A stretch of 64,000 bases of DNA from Comamonas sp. lk (GTDB lineage Bacteria > Pseudomonadota > Gammaproteobacteria > Burkholderiales > Burkholderiaceae_C). The position numbers were made by a program, and so were the translations under genes. The DNA lies in contig CAMELV010000014.1 of assembly GCA_945925985.1 (NCBI GenBank), positions 36,260 to 100,259 on the forward strand, read 5' to 3'. The notes under the pieces are model-generated. The model made no database searches and had not been told where the DNA came from. It saw only the letters and a program-made list of their open reading frames with translations. Positions 26,873-36,305 of this stretch are shown piece after piece (the stretch's first letter is position 1; every line of letters starts with the position of its first letter).

Positions 26873-28204
26873 TCAGCCGAGTTGGCGAACCCGCTCCGGA
26901 GGAAAAATGATTCCGAACCTGGAACCTTGACCTGGCGTGCTTGCAATAGTCAACTCCGCTCCGTGCCGTTGCACCACGTGCTTGACAATAGCAAGGCCTA
27001 GCCCGGTGCCGCCTGTGTCTCGAGAGCGGCTACGGTCAACGCGATAAAAGCGCTCCGTTAGCCGGGGAATATGCTCAGGGGCAATGCCAGGGCCAGTGTC
27101 CCGCACAGAAAAATCAACAGCACCGTCTGGCAAGAGCGTCACCGACACATGCACCTCACCGCCGGGTGGCGTATACCTGACGGCGTTACTAACCAGATTG
27201 CTGGTAGCACTCAGGAGTTCATTCGCAGACCCACTCAGCTCGCATCGGTATTGGCTTTGAAACACAAGTGTCAACACACGACCCGCTTTGGCAGTCAGCA
27301 CTGCAGACAACTCACGCGCCTCGCGTTCAAGTTCGGCCATCAAACTGGACATTGACACCCAGTCTGTCAGGCCAGGCGGCGGGCTACCCTCTAGCCTAGA
27401 GAGCGTGAGCAAGTCCTTCACTAGCGTCTGCATTCGTTGTGCCTGTAAAGCCATCGTGCCAAGGTAGCGTTCGCGCTCAGGTTCAGTAAGCGCCAGGGTC
27501 TGCAGTGTCTCGACAAAGCCAGAGAGTACAGTCAGCGGGGTGCGTATTTCATGGGAAACATTTGCCACAAAATCCCGACGCATCGCCTCGGCCTGCTGAA
27601 GCGCTGTCACATCTCGCGAAAGCAAGAGCAAACGCCCCTCACCGTACGGGTGAAGTTGGATGGACAGGCTAACTGGACGCAAAGCTGTGCTGTCGCGCCC
27701 TGGCATGGCCAATTCATGACTGTAGTCACGGCCCGCCAGGTAGGCCACAAAACCAGGGTCGCGGACCAGATTACCCAAATACTGCTGCAGGTCGCGCCGG
27801 GCGTCGAGCCCGAACTGCTGCGACGCTGTATGATTAAACCACTCGATTCTTCCCTGATGATCGAGCAACACGACACCATTTGGAGATGCTTGCAGGGCGC
27901 CCAAAAAGTCATTCAACCTGTCTTGGCTGTCGCTGGTCATTCTCTCCCGAATATTGACCAAACGTCGCACGCGCTCAGCAATCTCGCCCCACAGCCCGCT
28001 GGTCAGCGCTGGCTGTGATGCATCTCCAGCTCGCACCCAATGCAGCAAGCGAGCGCCCCTTAACGTATCCACCACAAACCAAGCAAGGCCGGCGACAAGC
28101 GCTCCACTCAGCGCTCCAATAGTAGTGTGGTCAGGCAGGGCAAGCCACACACAAAGGCCACCCAGCAACTGAACCCCAATAAACCCGATGGCACGCCAGA
28201 TCAT
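26873..28204 (-). CDS. phoR: Phosphate regulon sensor histidine kinase PhoR
   Basis: Inner-membrane kinase/phosphatase of PhoB, 443 residues. Two hydrophobic segments near the N terminus (about 5-24 and 30-48) anchor it. A linker and PAS domain follow (NGVVLLDHQGRIEWFNHTASQQFG), then HisKA with the phospho-accepting His in FVANVSHEIRTPLTVLSGF, then HATPase with SNAVRYTPPGGE, DTGPGIAPEHIPRLTERFYR and GTGLGLAIVKHV. Signal input is normally via PstSCAB and PhoU, all encoded upstream here. It is last in the operon, 45 bases after phoB. Confidence 0.95.
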   Translation of the reverse strand: MIWRAIGFIGVQLLGGLCVWLALPDHTTIGALSGALVAGLAWFVVDTLRGARLLHWVRAGDASQPALTSGLWGEIAERVRRLVNIRERMTSDSQDRLNDFLGALQASPNGVVLLDHQGRIEWFNHTASQQFGLDARRDLQQYLGNLVRDPGFVAYLAGRDYSHELAMPGRDSTALRPVSLSIQLHPYGEGRLLLLSRDVTALQQAEAMRRDFVANVSHEIRTPLTVLSGFVETLQTLALTEPERERYLGTMALQAQRMQTLVKDLLTLSRLEGSPPPGLTDWVSMSSLMAELEREARELSAVLTAKAGRVLTLVFQSQYRCELSGSANELLSATSNLVSNAVRYTPPGGEVHVSVTLLPDGAVDFSVRDTGPGIAPEHIPRLTERFYRVDRSRSRDTGGTGLGLAIVKHVVQRHGAELTIASTPGQGSRFGIIFPPERVRQLG

Positions 28205-28249
28205 GCTGCGGCCGTTTTTTGATCGGCCGGGCTCATAGCAAAGCTGCTC

Positions 28250-28972
28250 TTATGCATTCACCTGTGGACGTGACACTGGAGCGACGTGCGCCGTCAATCG
28301 ATAACCCGCGCCACGAACAGTTTCTATCATTTGTCCAGCGGTCGCGCCAAGCGCCTCACGCAATCGCTTGACGTGAACATCGACCGTGCGCTCCTCAATG
28401 AATACATGGTCTCCCCACACCTTGTCCAACAGCTGTGACCGACTGTGCACACGCTCAGCATGTTTCATAAAGTAGTGCAACAGTTTGAACTCAGTCGGAC
28501 CTAGCTTCAACATCTGATCCATGAAAGTCACGCGGTAGGTAGAGGCGTCAAGCGACAGGCCAGCAATAGCCACCGTACCACCAACCTGTTCAGGCGCACG
28601 TCGCCGCAGTACAGCACGCACCCGCGCCAACAACTCTTTTGTGGAAAAGGGTTTGGCAATGTAATCGTCTGCGCCAGCGTCCAGCCCAGCCACGCGATCA
28701 ACCTCATCCCCGCGCGCCGTGAGCATAATGATAGGGACAGCTTTTGTGCGTGGATTGGCACGCCATCGCTTGGCCAAGGTCAGGCCGCTTTCACCGGGCA
28801 GCATCCAGTCCAACAAAATAACGTCTGGCAGCACTGCATCGAGCTCGCACTGTGCGGAACTGCTGTCCATGGCCCAAATCGGTCTGAAGCCGTTGTGCCG
28901 CAGATTCACGGCGATTAATTCGGCGATAGCGGGCTCGTCCTCAACAATCAGCACACCGGGTTGCTGCCTCAT
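28250..28972 (-). CDS. phoB: Phosphate regulon response regulator PhoB
   Basis: OmpR-family transcription factor, 240 residues. The receiver domain has the acidic pair in IVEDEPAI, the phospho-Asp in VILLDWMLPG (about residue 54) and the Lys in DDYIAKPFSTKEL. The winged-helix C terminus contains GPTEFKLLHYFMKHAERVHSR and the RTVDVHVKRLREAL recognition helix. It binds Pho boxes such as the one found upstream of pstS. The ATG overlaps the phoU stop by four bases, so the two are translationally coupled. Confidence 0.97.
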   Translation of the reverse strand: MRQQPGVLIVEDEPAIAELIAVNLRHNGFRPIWAMDSSSAQCELDAVLPDVILLDWMLPGESGLTLAKRWRANPRTKAVPIIMLTARGDEVDRVAGLDAGADDYIAKPFSTKELLARVRAVLRRRAPEQVGGTVAIAGLSLDASTYRVTFMDQMLKLGPTEFKLLHYFMKHAERVHSRSQLLDKVWGDHVFIEERTVDVHVKRLREALGATAGQMIETVRGAGYRLTAHVAPVSRPQVNA

Positions 28973-29670
28973 TTCACCACCGATTCAATTTGTTCCATTG
29001 ACGTATGACGCACATCTGCGCCTTTGACTACATAGATGATGAACTCGGCGATATTTTTCGCGTGATCACCAATGCGTTCGATCGCTTTTGCGAGAAAAAG
29101 CAAGTCTAAGCTGGGTGAAATCATACGAGGGTCTTCCATCATATAAGTCACCAGCTTGCGTACAAAACCATCAAACTCGCGATCGATTTGATCGTCTTCT
29201 TTCAAAATAGACACCGCTGCTTGCGTGTCCAGGCGAGCAAATGCGTCCAGCGCTTTACGCAGCAACCCAGAGGCGAGATCAGCTGCAACCCGCAGTTCAA
29301 GAGACGGCAGAGAACGTGGCGCGCCACTGTCAATGCTGGATCGAACCATACGGGCGATTTTTTCCGCCTCATCGCCAACTCTTTCCAGGTTAGCTGTCGT
29401 TTTAGATATAGCGATCAACAGACGTAAATCGCGAGCCGTCGGTTGCCGTCGGGCAATGATGCTTGAGAGTTCGCGGTCAATGTCCACTTCCATCGCATTC
29501 ACCCGAGCCTCCGTTGCCGAGACCTCATTGGCAACTTCAACGCTAAATTGAGACAGAGCGTAAATAGCCTGACGAATCTGCGATTCAACCAAGCCACCGA
29601 GTTCCATTACACGGCTAGAGACAGCGCTCAACTCGCTGTCAAATTGGGTCGAAAGATGTTTTTCAGGCAT
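28969..29670 (-). CDS. phoU: Phosphate signalling/transport regulator PhoU
   Basis: Negative regulator linking the Pst transporter to PhoR, 233 residues. It is all-helical with two PhoU repeats; characteristic stretches are VMELGGLVESQIRQAIYAL, the SIIARRQPTARDLRLLIAISK block, and LDLLFLAKAIERIGDHAKNIAEFIIY with the metal-binding ERIGDHAKNI motif. It lies 9 bases after pstB and overlaps phoB. Confidence 0.97.
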   Translation of the reverse strand: MPEKHLSTQFDSELSAVSSRVMELGGLVESQIRQAIYALSQFSVEVANEVSATEARVNAMEVDIDRELSSIIARRQPTARDLRLLIAISKTTANLERVGDEAEKIARMVRSSIDSGAPRSLPSLELRVAADLASGLLRKALDAFARLDTQAAVSILKEDDQIDREFDGFVRKLVTYMMEDPRMISPSLDLLFLAKAIERIGDHAKNIAEFIIYVVKGADVRHTSMEQIESVVK

Positions 29671-29679
29671 GACAAATCC

Positions 29680-30459
29680 CTATCCAAAGCGACCGGTAAT
29701 GTAATCTTCAGTTTCCTTGCGGTTAGGCTTGAAAAAGATTTGCTCCGTAGCACCAAATTCAATCAGGTCCCCCAGGTACATATAAGCGGTGTAATCGCTG
29801 CAACGGGCAGCTTGCTGCATGTTGTGAGTCACGATCACCACCGTGTAATCAGACTTTAGCTCAGTGATCAACTCTTCAATTTTGGCAGTCGAAATAGGAT
29901 CTAAGGCAGAGCATGGCTCATCTAGCAACAGTACCTCGGGCTTGATCGCGATACCCCTTGCAATGCACAAGCGCTGCTGTTGTCCGCCCGATAAGCTAGA
30001 ACCACTTTGGTGCAGTTTATCCTTCACCTCAGTCCATAGAGCCGCCTTCCGCAGGGCCCATTCAATACGCTCTTCTAGATCAGTGCCGTTCAGTGACTCA
30101 AACAGCTTGACGCCAAAAGCCACGTTATCATAGATTGACATGGGAAATGGCGTAGGCTTCTGGAACACCATGCCTATTTTGGCACGCAGCAAGGCAACAT
30201 CTTCTTTGCTGGTCAGCAAGTTGTCCCCGTCCAGAAGAATTTCCCCCTCGGCACGTTGCTCGGGATACAACTCGAACATGCGGTTAAAAACCCGCAACAA
30301 TGTCGACTTCCCACAACCTGATGGACCAATAAAAGCCGTTACTTTTTTCTCGGGAATCTCGAGATTGATACTTTTTAGTGCATGAAACTTGCCGTAATAA
30401 AAATTCAGATTTTTGACGGCGATCTTCGGCCGATCAAGAGTTGCGCTTACAACATTCAT
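29680..30459 (-). CDS. pstB: Phosphate ABC transporter ATP-binding protein PstB
   Basis: ATPase of the high-affinity phosphate importer, 259 residues. Walker A (GPSGCGKST), Q-loop ([20 protein letters not shown]), signature [14 protein letters not shown], Walker B with [15 protein letters not shown], and the switch His in [10 protein letters not shown] are all visible. ATG 30459 ([11 protein letters not shown]) is the likely start; a longer frame upstream overlaps pstA and has no family similarity. Confidence 0.97.
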   Translation of the reverse strand: MNVVSATLDRPKIAVKNLNFYYGKFHALKSINLEIPEKKVTAFIGPSGCGKSTLLRVFNRMFELYPEQRAEGEILLDGDNLLTSKEDVALLRAKIGMVFQKPTPFPMSIYDNVAFGVKLFESLNGTDLEERIEWALRKAALWTEVKDKLHQSGSSLSGGQQQRLCIARGIAIKPEVLLLDEPCSALDPISTAKIEELITELKSDYTVVIVTHNMQQAARCSDYTAYMYLGDLIEFGATEQIFFKPNRKETEDYITGRFG

Positions 30460-30503
30460 AGCAATCCAATCGATGATGGTCTGTTTTTTAATCGTTGACA
30501 GGG

Positions 30504-31388
30504 CTAGTTCTTGCTGCGGGTTAGTACCCGTGCCAAAACATTCAGCCCGAGAACGGTGACCGTGATAATGAAAACGCCTGCCCATGCCAGTTTTTGCCAG
30601 TTTTCATAAGGACTCATGGCAAACTTAAAGATGGTCACTGGTAAACTTGCCATCGGCTCCCCCAAACTGGCTGTCCAAAACTGGTTGCTAAGCGCTGTGA
30701 ACAATAGTGGTGCGGTTTCCCCAGCAATTCTTGCAATCGCTAACAACACACCAGTCACAATCCCAGCTCTTGAAGCACGCAGCGTGATACTAAGAATAAC
30801 CTTCCACTTGGGTGCGCCGAGTGCATAGGCGGCCTCACGGAGGCCAGACGGCACCAACTGCAGCATGTTCTCCGTCGTTCTGATCACGATAGGAATGACA
30901 ATCAAGGCCAAAGCGATCACGCCGGCTATGCCCGAAAAGGACTTAAACCGCACCACCACCACCGAGTAAACGAAAAGGCCAATCACTATCGAAGGCGCAG
31001 ACAGAAGAATGTCATTCACAAAACGGGTCACCGAAGCCAACCAGCCACGTGTGTCGAATTCAGCCAAATAAATGCCGGCCATAATTCCGATTGGTGTGCC
31101 TACAAATGCAGCTAGCCCAACCATCAGGAAAGAGCCAAAAATCGCATTAGCGAGACCACCAACGTCATTTGGCGGCGGAGTCATCTGAGTCATTGTGGTC
31201 CAAGTTATACCGCTAATGCCAAGCACGATGGTATCGAACAAGATCCAAAATAACCAAAACAGGCCGAATGACATTGCTAGCAGAGAAAGCGTCAACGCAA
31301 CCTGATTGACCAGTTTCCTTCGGCCGTAGTTGGCGCGGCGGGTGGCTCCTAAATCCGCGTTTTTCAACAGGAGTTCACCATTACTCAT
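30504..31388 (-). CDS. pstA: Phosphate ABC transporter permease PstA
   Basis: Inner-membrane permease subunit, 294 residues, with about six membrane helices. The EAA-type loop for PstB contact is [43 protein letters not shown] and [16 protein letters not shown] are typical PstA blocks. The start overlaps the pstC stop by four bases. It pairs with PstC to form the phosphate channel. Confidence 0.96.
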   Translation of the reverse strand: MSNGELLLKNADLGATRRANYGRRKLVNQVALTLSLLAMSFGLFWLFWILFDTIVLGISGITWTTMTQMTPPPNDVGGLANAIFGSFLMVGLAAFVGTPIGIMAGIYLAEFDTRGWLASVTRFVNDILLSAPSIVIGLFVYSVVVVRFKSFSGIAGVIALALIVIPIVIRTTENMLQLVPSGLREAAYALGAPKWKVILSITLRASRAGIVTGVLLAIARIAGETAPLLFTALSNQFWTASLGEPMASLPVTIFKFAMSPYENWQKLAWAGVFIITVTVLGLNVLARVLTRSKN

Positions 31389-32422
31389 GTCTTTGAACCC
31401 TCATTTTTCTTGAGCTGCGCCAATAGCAATTTAGACAGGCTGAGAATCACAAAAGTGATAAAGAAAAGTACCAGACCTAGATACATCAACGCAGCTTGGT
31501 GCAGGCCCTGCCCAGCTTCCGCGAACTCATTGGCCAGCGCCGAGGTGATGCTGTTAGCAGCCTGGAACAGACTGAGAGAATCCAATTGATTAAAGTTGCC
31601 AATGACAAAGGTCACAGCCATCGTCTCGCCAATAGCGCGGCCTAAGCCCAGCATGATGCCGCCGATCACGCCCGCCTTCGTGTAGGGCAACACCACTTTA
31701 GAAACCACCTCCCAGGTCGTAGCACCGAGGCCGTAGGCTGATTCTTTGAGCAACGTTGGAGTGACCTCGAATACGTCCCGCATGACTGCGGCTATGAACG
31801 GAATGATCATGATCGCCAGAATGATCCCAGCCGACAAAATACCGATACCAACCGGGGGGCCGGACACCAAAGCACCGAGGTAGGGGACTCCTGCGAACAG
31901 GGACTGCAAAGGCTGTTGCACATAGGTGGCAAGCAACGGGCCAAATACCAGTAACCCCCACATCCCGTAAACGATGGACGGAATAGCTGCCAGCAATTCA
32001 ACGGCGGTACCCAGTGGGCGCTTCAGCCAGGCAGGGGAAAGCTCTGTCAGAAATATAGCGATACCAAAGCTGACCGGGACCGCGATGATCAGCGCAATCA
32101 GCGATGTCATCAAAGTCCCATAGATCATGACCAGACCACCGAAATCTTCTTTAACGGGGTCCCAATTAGTGCTGGCCAGGAAACCAAAACCATACTTACT
32201 GATGGCAGGCCAGGCGCTTATGGTGAGCGACGCGAGGATAGCTAGCAAGATGGCCAAGGTGAACACCGCTGCACCCTTGGCGATCCAACCGAAGGCTCGA
32301 TCCGCTATTGGGCCCGAAATCGGTCTTTTTCGGGGTGGTGGATTGGTCATGGCACGTCCTGTTTCACCGGTTGCGCGGTCAAGGGATATTTCGGAAACAG
32401 GCAATGTAGATGACACAATCAC
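31385..32422 (-). CDS. pstC: Phosphate ABC transporter permease PstC
   Basis: Second permease subunit, up to 345 residues. Membrane helices begin near residue 50 ([23 protein letters not shown]). The family blocks [38 protein letters not shown] and the EAA-like loop [29 protein letters not shown] are present. The start is ambiguous: GTG 32422 has a GAGGTG ribosome site, while ATG 32350 has AGGA and gives 321 residues, nearer the E. coli length. The pstS stop is 34 bases upstream of the longer start. Confidence 0.95.
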   Translation of the reverse strand: MIVSSTLPVSEISLDRATGETGRAMTNPPPRKRPISGPIADRAFGWIAKGAAVFTLAILLAILASLTISAWPAISKYGFGFLASTNWDPVKEDFGGLVMIYGTLMTSLIALIIAVPVSFGIAIFLTELSPAWLKRPLGTAVELLAAIPSIVYGMWGLLVFGPLLATYVQQPLQSLFAGVPYLGALVSGPPVGIGILSAGIILAIMIIPFIAAVMRDVFEVTPTLLKESAYGLGATTWEVVSKVVLPYTKAGVIGGIMLGLGRAIGETMAVTFVIGNFNQLDSLSLFQAANSITSALANEFAEAGQGLHQAALMYLGLVLFFITFVILSLSKLLLAQLKKNEGSKT

Positions 32423-32456
32423 ACCTCTAGAAAGGCAGCCGCTGTAGCTGGTCTAA

Positions 32457-33500
32457 TTATTTGAAAGCAATTGGCTTGCCAGATGCATCCTTGAGCTCAC
32501 CCCAGGTTTTTTCAATGGCGGCAACAACCGGCTTTGGCATAGGAACGTAGTCCAGATCGTCTGCGGCCTTATCACCATTTTTATAAGCCCAAGAGAAGAA
32601 TTTAAGCGACTCGCTGCCATTCACTGGCTTCTCCTGCAGTTTGTGCATCAAGATAAAGGTCGCGCCAGAAATTGGCCAAGAATCTTTGCCAGGCTGATTG
32701 GTCAAAATCTGATAGAAGGTCTTAGCCCAGTCCGCCCCTGCTGCCGCCGCTTTGAAAGCTGTGTCGTCAGGGGAAACAAAAGCCCCGGTTGAATTTTGCA
32801 TCAAGGCGTAGGTCATCTTGTTCTGCTTGACATAGGCATACTCCACATAGCCGATCGAGTTCGGCAGGCGGCCTACAAATGCAGCCACTCCCTCATTACC
32901 CTTGCCACCAGCGCCGGTGGGCCAATTGACTGCTGTGCCCTCACCCACTTTGGTTTTCCACTCAGCATTCACTTTGCTGAGGTAATTTGTGAAGAGGAAT
33001 GAGGTTCCAGAACCATCGGCGCGGCGCACCGGCGCAATTGCGGCGTCAGGCAAGGCGAGCGTCGGGTTGAGCGCTTTGATCGCCGCATCATCCCACTTCG
33101 TGATTTTGCCCAAGAAAATGTCACCAAGCACCTGTCCGCTGAGCTTCAACTGGCCTGGATTAATGCCTTTGATGTTGATCACCGGCACCACACCACCGAT
33201 GACGGTAGGGAATTGAATTTGCCCTTTCTTGGCCAACTCATCATCAGTCAAAGGCATGTCTGACGCGCCAAAATCGACCGTCTTGGAGTCAATTTGTTTG
33301 ATGCCTGCACCAGAACCAACAGACTGATAGTTAACTTTGACACCAGTCGACTTGTTGTAATCGGCTGCCCACTTTGAATAGATGGGCGCAGGGAAAGAAG
33401 CGCCAGCACCGGTTATTTCCTGTGCAAACGCAGTGTTAGCTGACAATAGGGACAGCAGGCAGCCCGAAGCCGCTACCGTGTAATTTAGTTTGAATGTCAT
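32457..33500 (-). CDS. pstS: Phosphate-binding periplasmic protein PstS
   Basis: High-affinity phosphate-binding protein of the periplasm, 347 residues. A signal peptide ends around residue 26 (NTAFA-QE). The mature protein opens ITGAGASFPAPIYSKWA and includes QSVGSGAGIKQI, FGASDMPLTDDEL and RRADGSGTSFLFTNYLS, the phosphate-contact loops. First gene of pstSCAB-phoU-phoB-phoR, preceded by a Pho box and a matched -10 element, so it should be induced by phosphate limitation. An AGGAC ribosome site lies ahead of the ATG. Confidence 0.98.
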   Translation of the reverse strand: MTFKLNYTVAASGCLLSLLSANTAFAQEITGAGASFPAPIYSKWAADYNKSTGVKVNYQSVGSGAGIKQIDSKTVDFGASDMPLTDDELAKKGQIQFPTVIGGVVPVINIKGINPGQLKLSGQVLGDIFLGKITKWDDAAIKALNPTLALPDAAIAPVRRADGSGTSFLFTNYLSKVNAEWKTKVGEGTAVNWPTGAGGKGNEGVAAFVGRLPNSIGYVEYAYVKQNKMTYALMQNSTGAFVSPDDTAFKAAAAGADWAKTFYQILTNQPGKDSWPISGATFILMHKLQEKPVNGSESLKFFSWAYKNGDKAADDLDYVPMPKPVVAAIEKTWGELKDASGKPIAFK

Positions 33501-33550
33501 TTAAAGTCCTTTGGGGTTAAGTTGCAAAACCGGCTCACAAGTTGCTGTGA

Positions 33551-33584
33551 ATTCTAGGCGCCCAATGTGTCAATGTTGTGACAA
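33551..33584 (-). promoter_or_regulatory. Pho box and -10 of the pstS promoter
   Basis: On the minus strand TTGTCAC (33584-33578) and TTGACAC (33573-33567) form two direct PhoB half-sites repeating every 11 bases, close to the consensus CTGTCAT-A-A-CTGTCA. After 10 bases comes TAGAAT (33556-33551), an excellent -10. This is the exact geometry of PhoB-activated promoters, where the box replaces the -35 element. It would drive the whole pst-pho operon. Confidence 0.75.
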
Positions 33585-33630
33585 TTTTAAAACGCCATGG
33601 GAAAGAACGCTGTGGACAGATAGCGCCTGA

Positions 33631-33659
33631 ACGACACGAAATTGTCATAAAGTCTAACT
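33631..33659 (+). promoter_or_regulatory. Possible degenerate Pho box upstream of ppk2
   Basis: TTGTCAT at 33642-33648 is a good PhoB half-site on the plus strand, followed by AAAG as in known boxes, but neither the next 7-mer (33653-33659) nor the previous one (33631-33637) matches well. No clean -10 follows at the expected spacing (TTAACA near 33669 is the nearest). It may be a half-site helping the divergent ppk2 gene respond to phosphate. Confidence 0.3.
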
Positions 33660-33699
33660 AACGTCGAGTTAACAAACATATCGCGATCGGGACCACCCT

Positions 33700-34617
33700 T
33701 TGAACCCCAACGACAACACTTTGGCGCACCGCATCGCGCAGGACCTGCTGGACAGTTACGACGAGGAGTACGAGCTGGAACTTGAAGATCGGGTGCTCGA
33801 TTCAGTATCAGACCGGGCGAACGATCTGAGTTTGGCCGAAGTCAAGGACAGCCGACGCCTCTATTTTCGCGAACTGTTCCGGATGCAGGCTGAACTGGTC
33901 AAATTGCAAGACTGGGTCGTCAAAAGCGGCCAAAAAACAGTCATCTTATTTGAGGGTAGAGACGCGGCTGGCAAGGGCGGCGTCATCAAACGCATCACGC
34001 AGCGCCTCAATCCGCGCGTATGTCGCGTCGCCGCCTTGCCGGCGCCCAATGACCGGGAGAAAACACAATGGTACTTCCAGCGCTATGTTGCGCATTTGCC
34101 GGCCGCTGGTGAAATGGTGCTTTTTGATCGCAGTTGGTACAACCGCGCCGGCGTCGAGCGCGTAATGGGTTTCTGCTCTGACGAGCAGTACGAGGAGTTC
34201 TTTCGGTCAGTAACCGAGTTCGAAAAAATGCTGGTGCGCTCCGGCATTCAGTTGATCAAGTACTGGTTTTCTATCTCTGACGACGAGCAATACGCGCGCT
34301 TTCTTGGCCGTATCCATGATCCGCTAAAGCAATGGAAACTCAGCCCCATGGACATTGAATCACGCCGACGCTGGGAGGACTACACTAAGGCCAAAGAGGT
34401 TATGCTGGAGCGGACCCACACCGAACAGGCACCATGGTGGATAGTTCAGGCCGTCGACAAAAAGAAGGCTCGCCTGAATTGCATCCATCACCTTCTGGGA
34501 CAGATCCCTTACAGCGAGATAGAGCATCCAACGATCGTCTTGCCACCTCGCGAGCGCCACGAGGACTACGTGCGCCACCCTATCCCAGAGCACATTATGG
34601 TGCCTGAGGTTTACTGA
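33700..34617 (+). CDS. ppk2: Polyphosphate kinase 2 (PPK2 family)
   Basis: Transfers phosphate between polyphosphate and nucleotides, usually regenerating GTP/ATP from GDP/ADP; 305 residues, class I-like single domain. Walker A is GRDAAGKGGVI (about residues 86-96), the lid/Walker B region is LFDRSWYNRAGVERVMGF (about 140-157), and SISDDEQYARFLGRIHDPLKQWKLSPMD is a family signature. The start is TTG 33700: an in-frame TAA at 33670-33672 blocks upstream starts and no ATG occurs before residue 65. No good ribosome site is seen. It is divergent from pstS and followed by ppx. Confidence 0.94.
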   Translation: MNPNDNTLAHRIAQDLLDSYDEEYELELEDRVLDSVSDRANDLSLAEVKDSRRLYFRELFRMQAELVKLQDWVVKSGQKTVILFEGRDAAGKGGVIKRITQRLNPRVCRVAALPAPNDREKTQWYFQRYVAHLPAAGEMVLFDRSWYNRAGVERVMGFCSDEQYEEFFRSVTEFEKMLVRSGIQLIKYWFSISDDEQYARFLGRIHDPLKQWKLSPMDIESRRRWEDYTKAKEVMLERTHTEQAPWWIVQAVDKKKARLNCIHHLLGQIPYSEIEHPTIVLPPRERHEDYVRHPIPEHIMVPEVY

Positions 34618-34699
34618 GCAAGAATGCCGTCTGGAGTTGCTGGGTCGGTAGCCGATTCAGGTGCTATGCTGGCTGCTCAATTTATAACCGACACCAAGA

Positions 34700-36220
34700 A
34701 TGCAGAATGGCACTCGACTGGCAGCAGTCGACCTCGGATCAAACAGTTTTCGACTTGAAATCGGGCGGATTGACCACGGACAATTTCACCGACTCGAGTA
34801 CCTCAAGGAAACTGTTCGCCAAGGCAACGGCCTAGACGAAGACCGCAGGCTAACCCCTGAGGCCATGCAACGAGGTTGGGACTGCCTCGCGCGGTTCGGC
34901 GAAAGGCTGGCTGGCTTCAAGAACCATGAAGTCCGCGCGGTAGCTACGCAGACCCTGCGCGAAGCTCGCAATCGCGAAGAGTTTTTGCTGCGAGGCAACA
35001 GCGTTCTTGGTTTCCCAATAGATGTGATTTCTGGCAGAGAGGAAGCCCGACTGATTTACCAAGGTGTCGCCCAAGGTCTGCCGCCAGGACAAGAGCGACG
35101 CTTAGTGCTGGACATTGGTGGGCGCTCGACAGAACTTATTTTGGGTCAGGGTCTGACACCCCTGCGCATGGAGTCTTGCCGAGTGGGCAGCATCACCTGG
35201 TCCAACCGGTACTTCCCCGATCAACAATTCTCCAAACAAGCATTTCGGATGGCGGAGATTGGCGCCAAAGCCGTGCTCGACGAAGTCCTGAATGCCTACC
35301 CGCGCGATGGTTGGGACTTTGCGTATGGGTCAGCCGGCACCGTAGGCGCGGTGGGTGATGTTCTCGGGGCTGCGGGCTGGCCAACTGAATCAATCAGCCA
35401 AGCCGGGCTGGACTGGCTGCTCGACAAAGTGTTAAGTGCCCAGAGCGCAGACAAGATCCGCATTGCAGGCATGAAGGATGATCGGCGGGCCATCATTGGT
35501 GGCGGTTTGAGTATCTTGCGCGCCTTGTTCGACTTGTTGCAGATCGACGAAATGAGGGTTGCGTCTGGCGGCCTTCGGCATGGCTTGCTCTGTGAGCTGA
35601 TGGGGCAAGACCATGAGCAAACCGATGTGCGCGCCAAGTCTGTCGAAAGGCTCGCCGCAAAATTTGGCTCAGATACCACCCACGGTCAACGCGTTGCTCG
35701 AGTAGCGACCTTGCTCCTCACCCAGCTTCGGGCAGGCTCAACGGCCCACACAACCATGGATTTCGAGCGACTACACAGAAAGCTTGTGTGGGCTGCGACT
35801 TTGCATGAAATTGGCAGTCATATTTCGCACAGCGACTACCACAAGCATGGCGCCTATATCCTTGACCAATCTGACGCTTTGGGCTTTACACAGTCGGAGT
35901 TGCATAAGCTCAGCCTGCTGGTGCTAGGCCATCGAGGTAAATTGCGCAAACTAGAGGCTGACTTCACTGATACCCCCTTCGTTCACCAATTGTTGGCTCT
36001 GAGACTCGCCGTGATCCTTTGTCACGCGCGCCGAGACCCTGTCACGATAGGCCTGTTCTTATCCGCCCCTCGCAAGGCAAGCAATACCTTTGAACTCCAG
36101 CACGCGACGGGTTGGGATCGGACTTTCCCTCAATCTGCCCATCTGCTGAGAGAGGAAGTTTTGGCCTGGCAAAAAACGCCATGGGCTTTTGAGCTGCGAG
36201 AGCAGTCGAATGCAACGTGA
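34700..36220 (+). CDS. ppx: Exopolyphosphatase (Ppx/GppA family)
   Basis: Removes terminal phosphate from polyphosphate, and may also act on pppGpp; 506 residues. The actin-like ATPase fold shows AAVDLGSNSFRLEIG near the N terminus, the catalytic-Glu region GREEARLIYQGV, and LVLDIGGRSTELILG, where most relatives have DIGGGSTE, so one Gly is Arg here. A C-terminal HD-like helical domain (LVWAATLHEIGSHISHSDYHKHGAYIL) follows. It lies 82 bases after ppk2, probably in one unit. ppk1 is encoded 1 kb further on the opposite strand. Confidence 0.94.
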   Translation: MQNGTRLAAVDLGSNSFRLEIGRIDHGQFHRLEYLKETVRQGNGLDEDRRLTPEAMQRGWDCLARFGERLAGFKNHEVRAVATQTLREARNREEFLLRGNSVLGFPIDVISGREEARLIYQGVAQGLPPGQERRLVLDIGGRSTELILGQGLTPLRMESCRVGSITWSNRYFPDQQFSKQAFRMAEIGAKAVLDEVLNAYPRDGWDFAYGSAGTVGAVGDVLGAAGWPTESISQAGLDWLLDKVLSAQSADKIRIAGMKDDRRAIIGGGLSILRALFDLLQIDEMRVASGGLRHGLLCELMGQDHEQTDVRAKSVERLAAKFGSDTTHGQRVARVATLLLTQLRAGSTAHTTMDFERLHRKLVWAATLHEIGSHISHSDYHKHGAYILDQSDALGFTQSELHKLSLLVLGHRGKLRKLEADFTDTPFVHQLLALRLAVILCHARRDPVTIGLFLSAPRKASNTFELQHATGWDRTFPQSAHLLREEVLAWQKTPWAFELREQSNAT

Positions 36221-36245
36221 TCGGTAGCTCCCAGCAGTCGTGGAT

Positions 36246-36291
36246 TTGACAAGTTGGAAAATAACGGTATAAACTGTATGCATCGTTATTT
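36246..36291 (+). promoter_or_regulatory. Strong sigma-70 promoter with palindrome across the -10 (putative operator)
   Basis: A perfect TTGACA (36246-36251), 16-base spacer and TATAAA (36268-36273) lie just before the small DNA-binding-like gene. AAATAACG (36259-36266) and CGTTATTT (36284-36291) are exact inverted repeats that bracket the -10 and start region. The arrangement fits an autoregulated promoter, with the ribbon-helix-helix product as the obvious candidate regulator. Confidence 0.6.
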
Positions 36292-36305
36292 ACTGGAGAC
36301 GTCCA

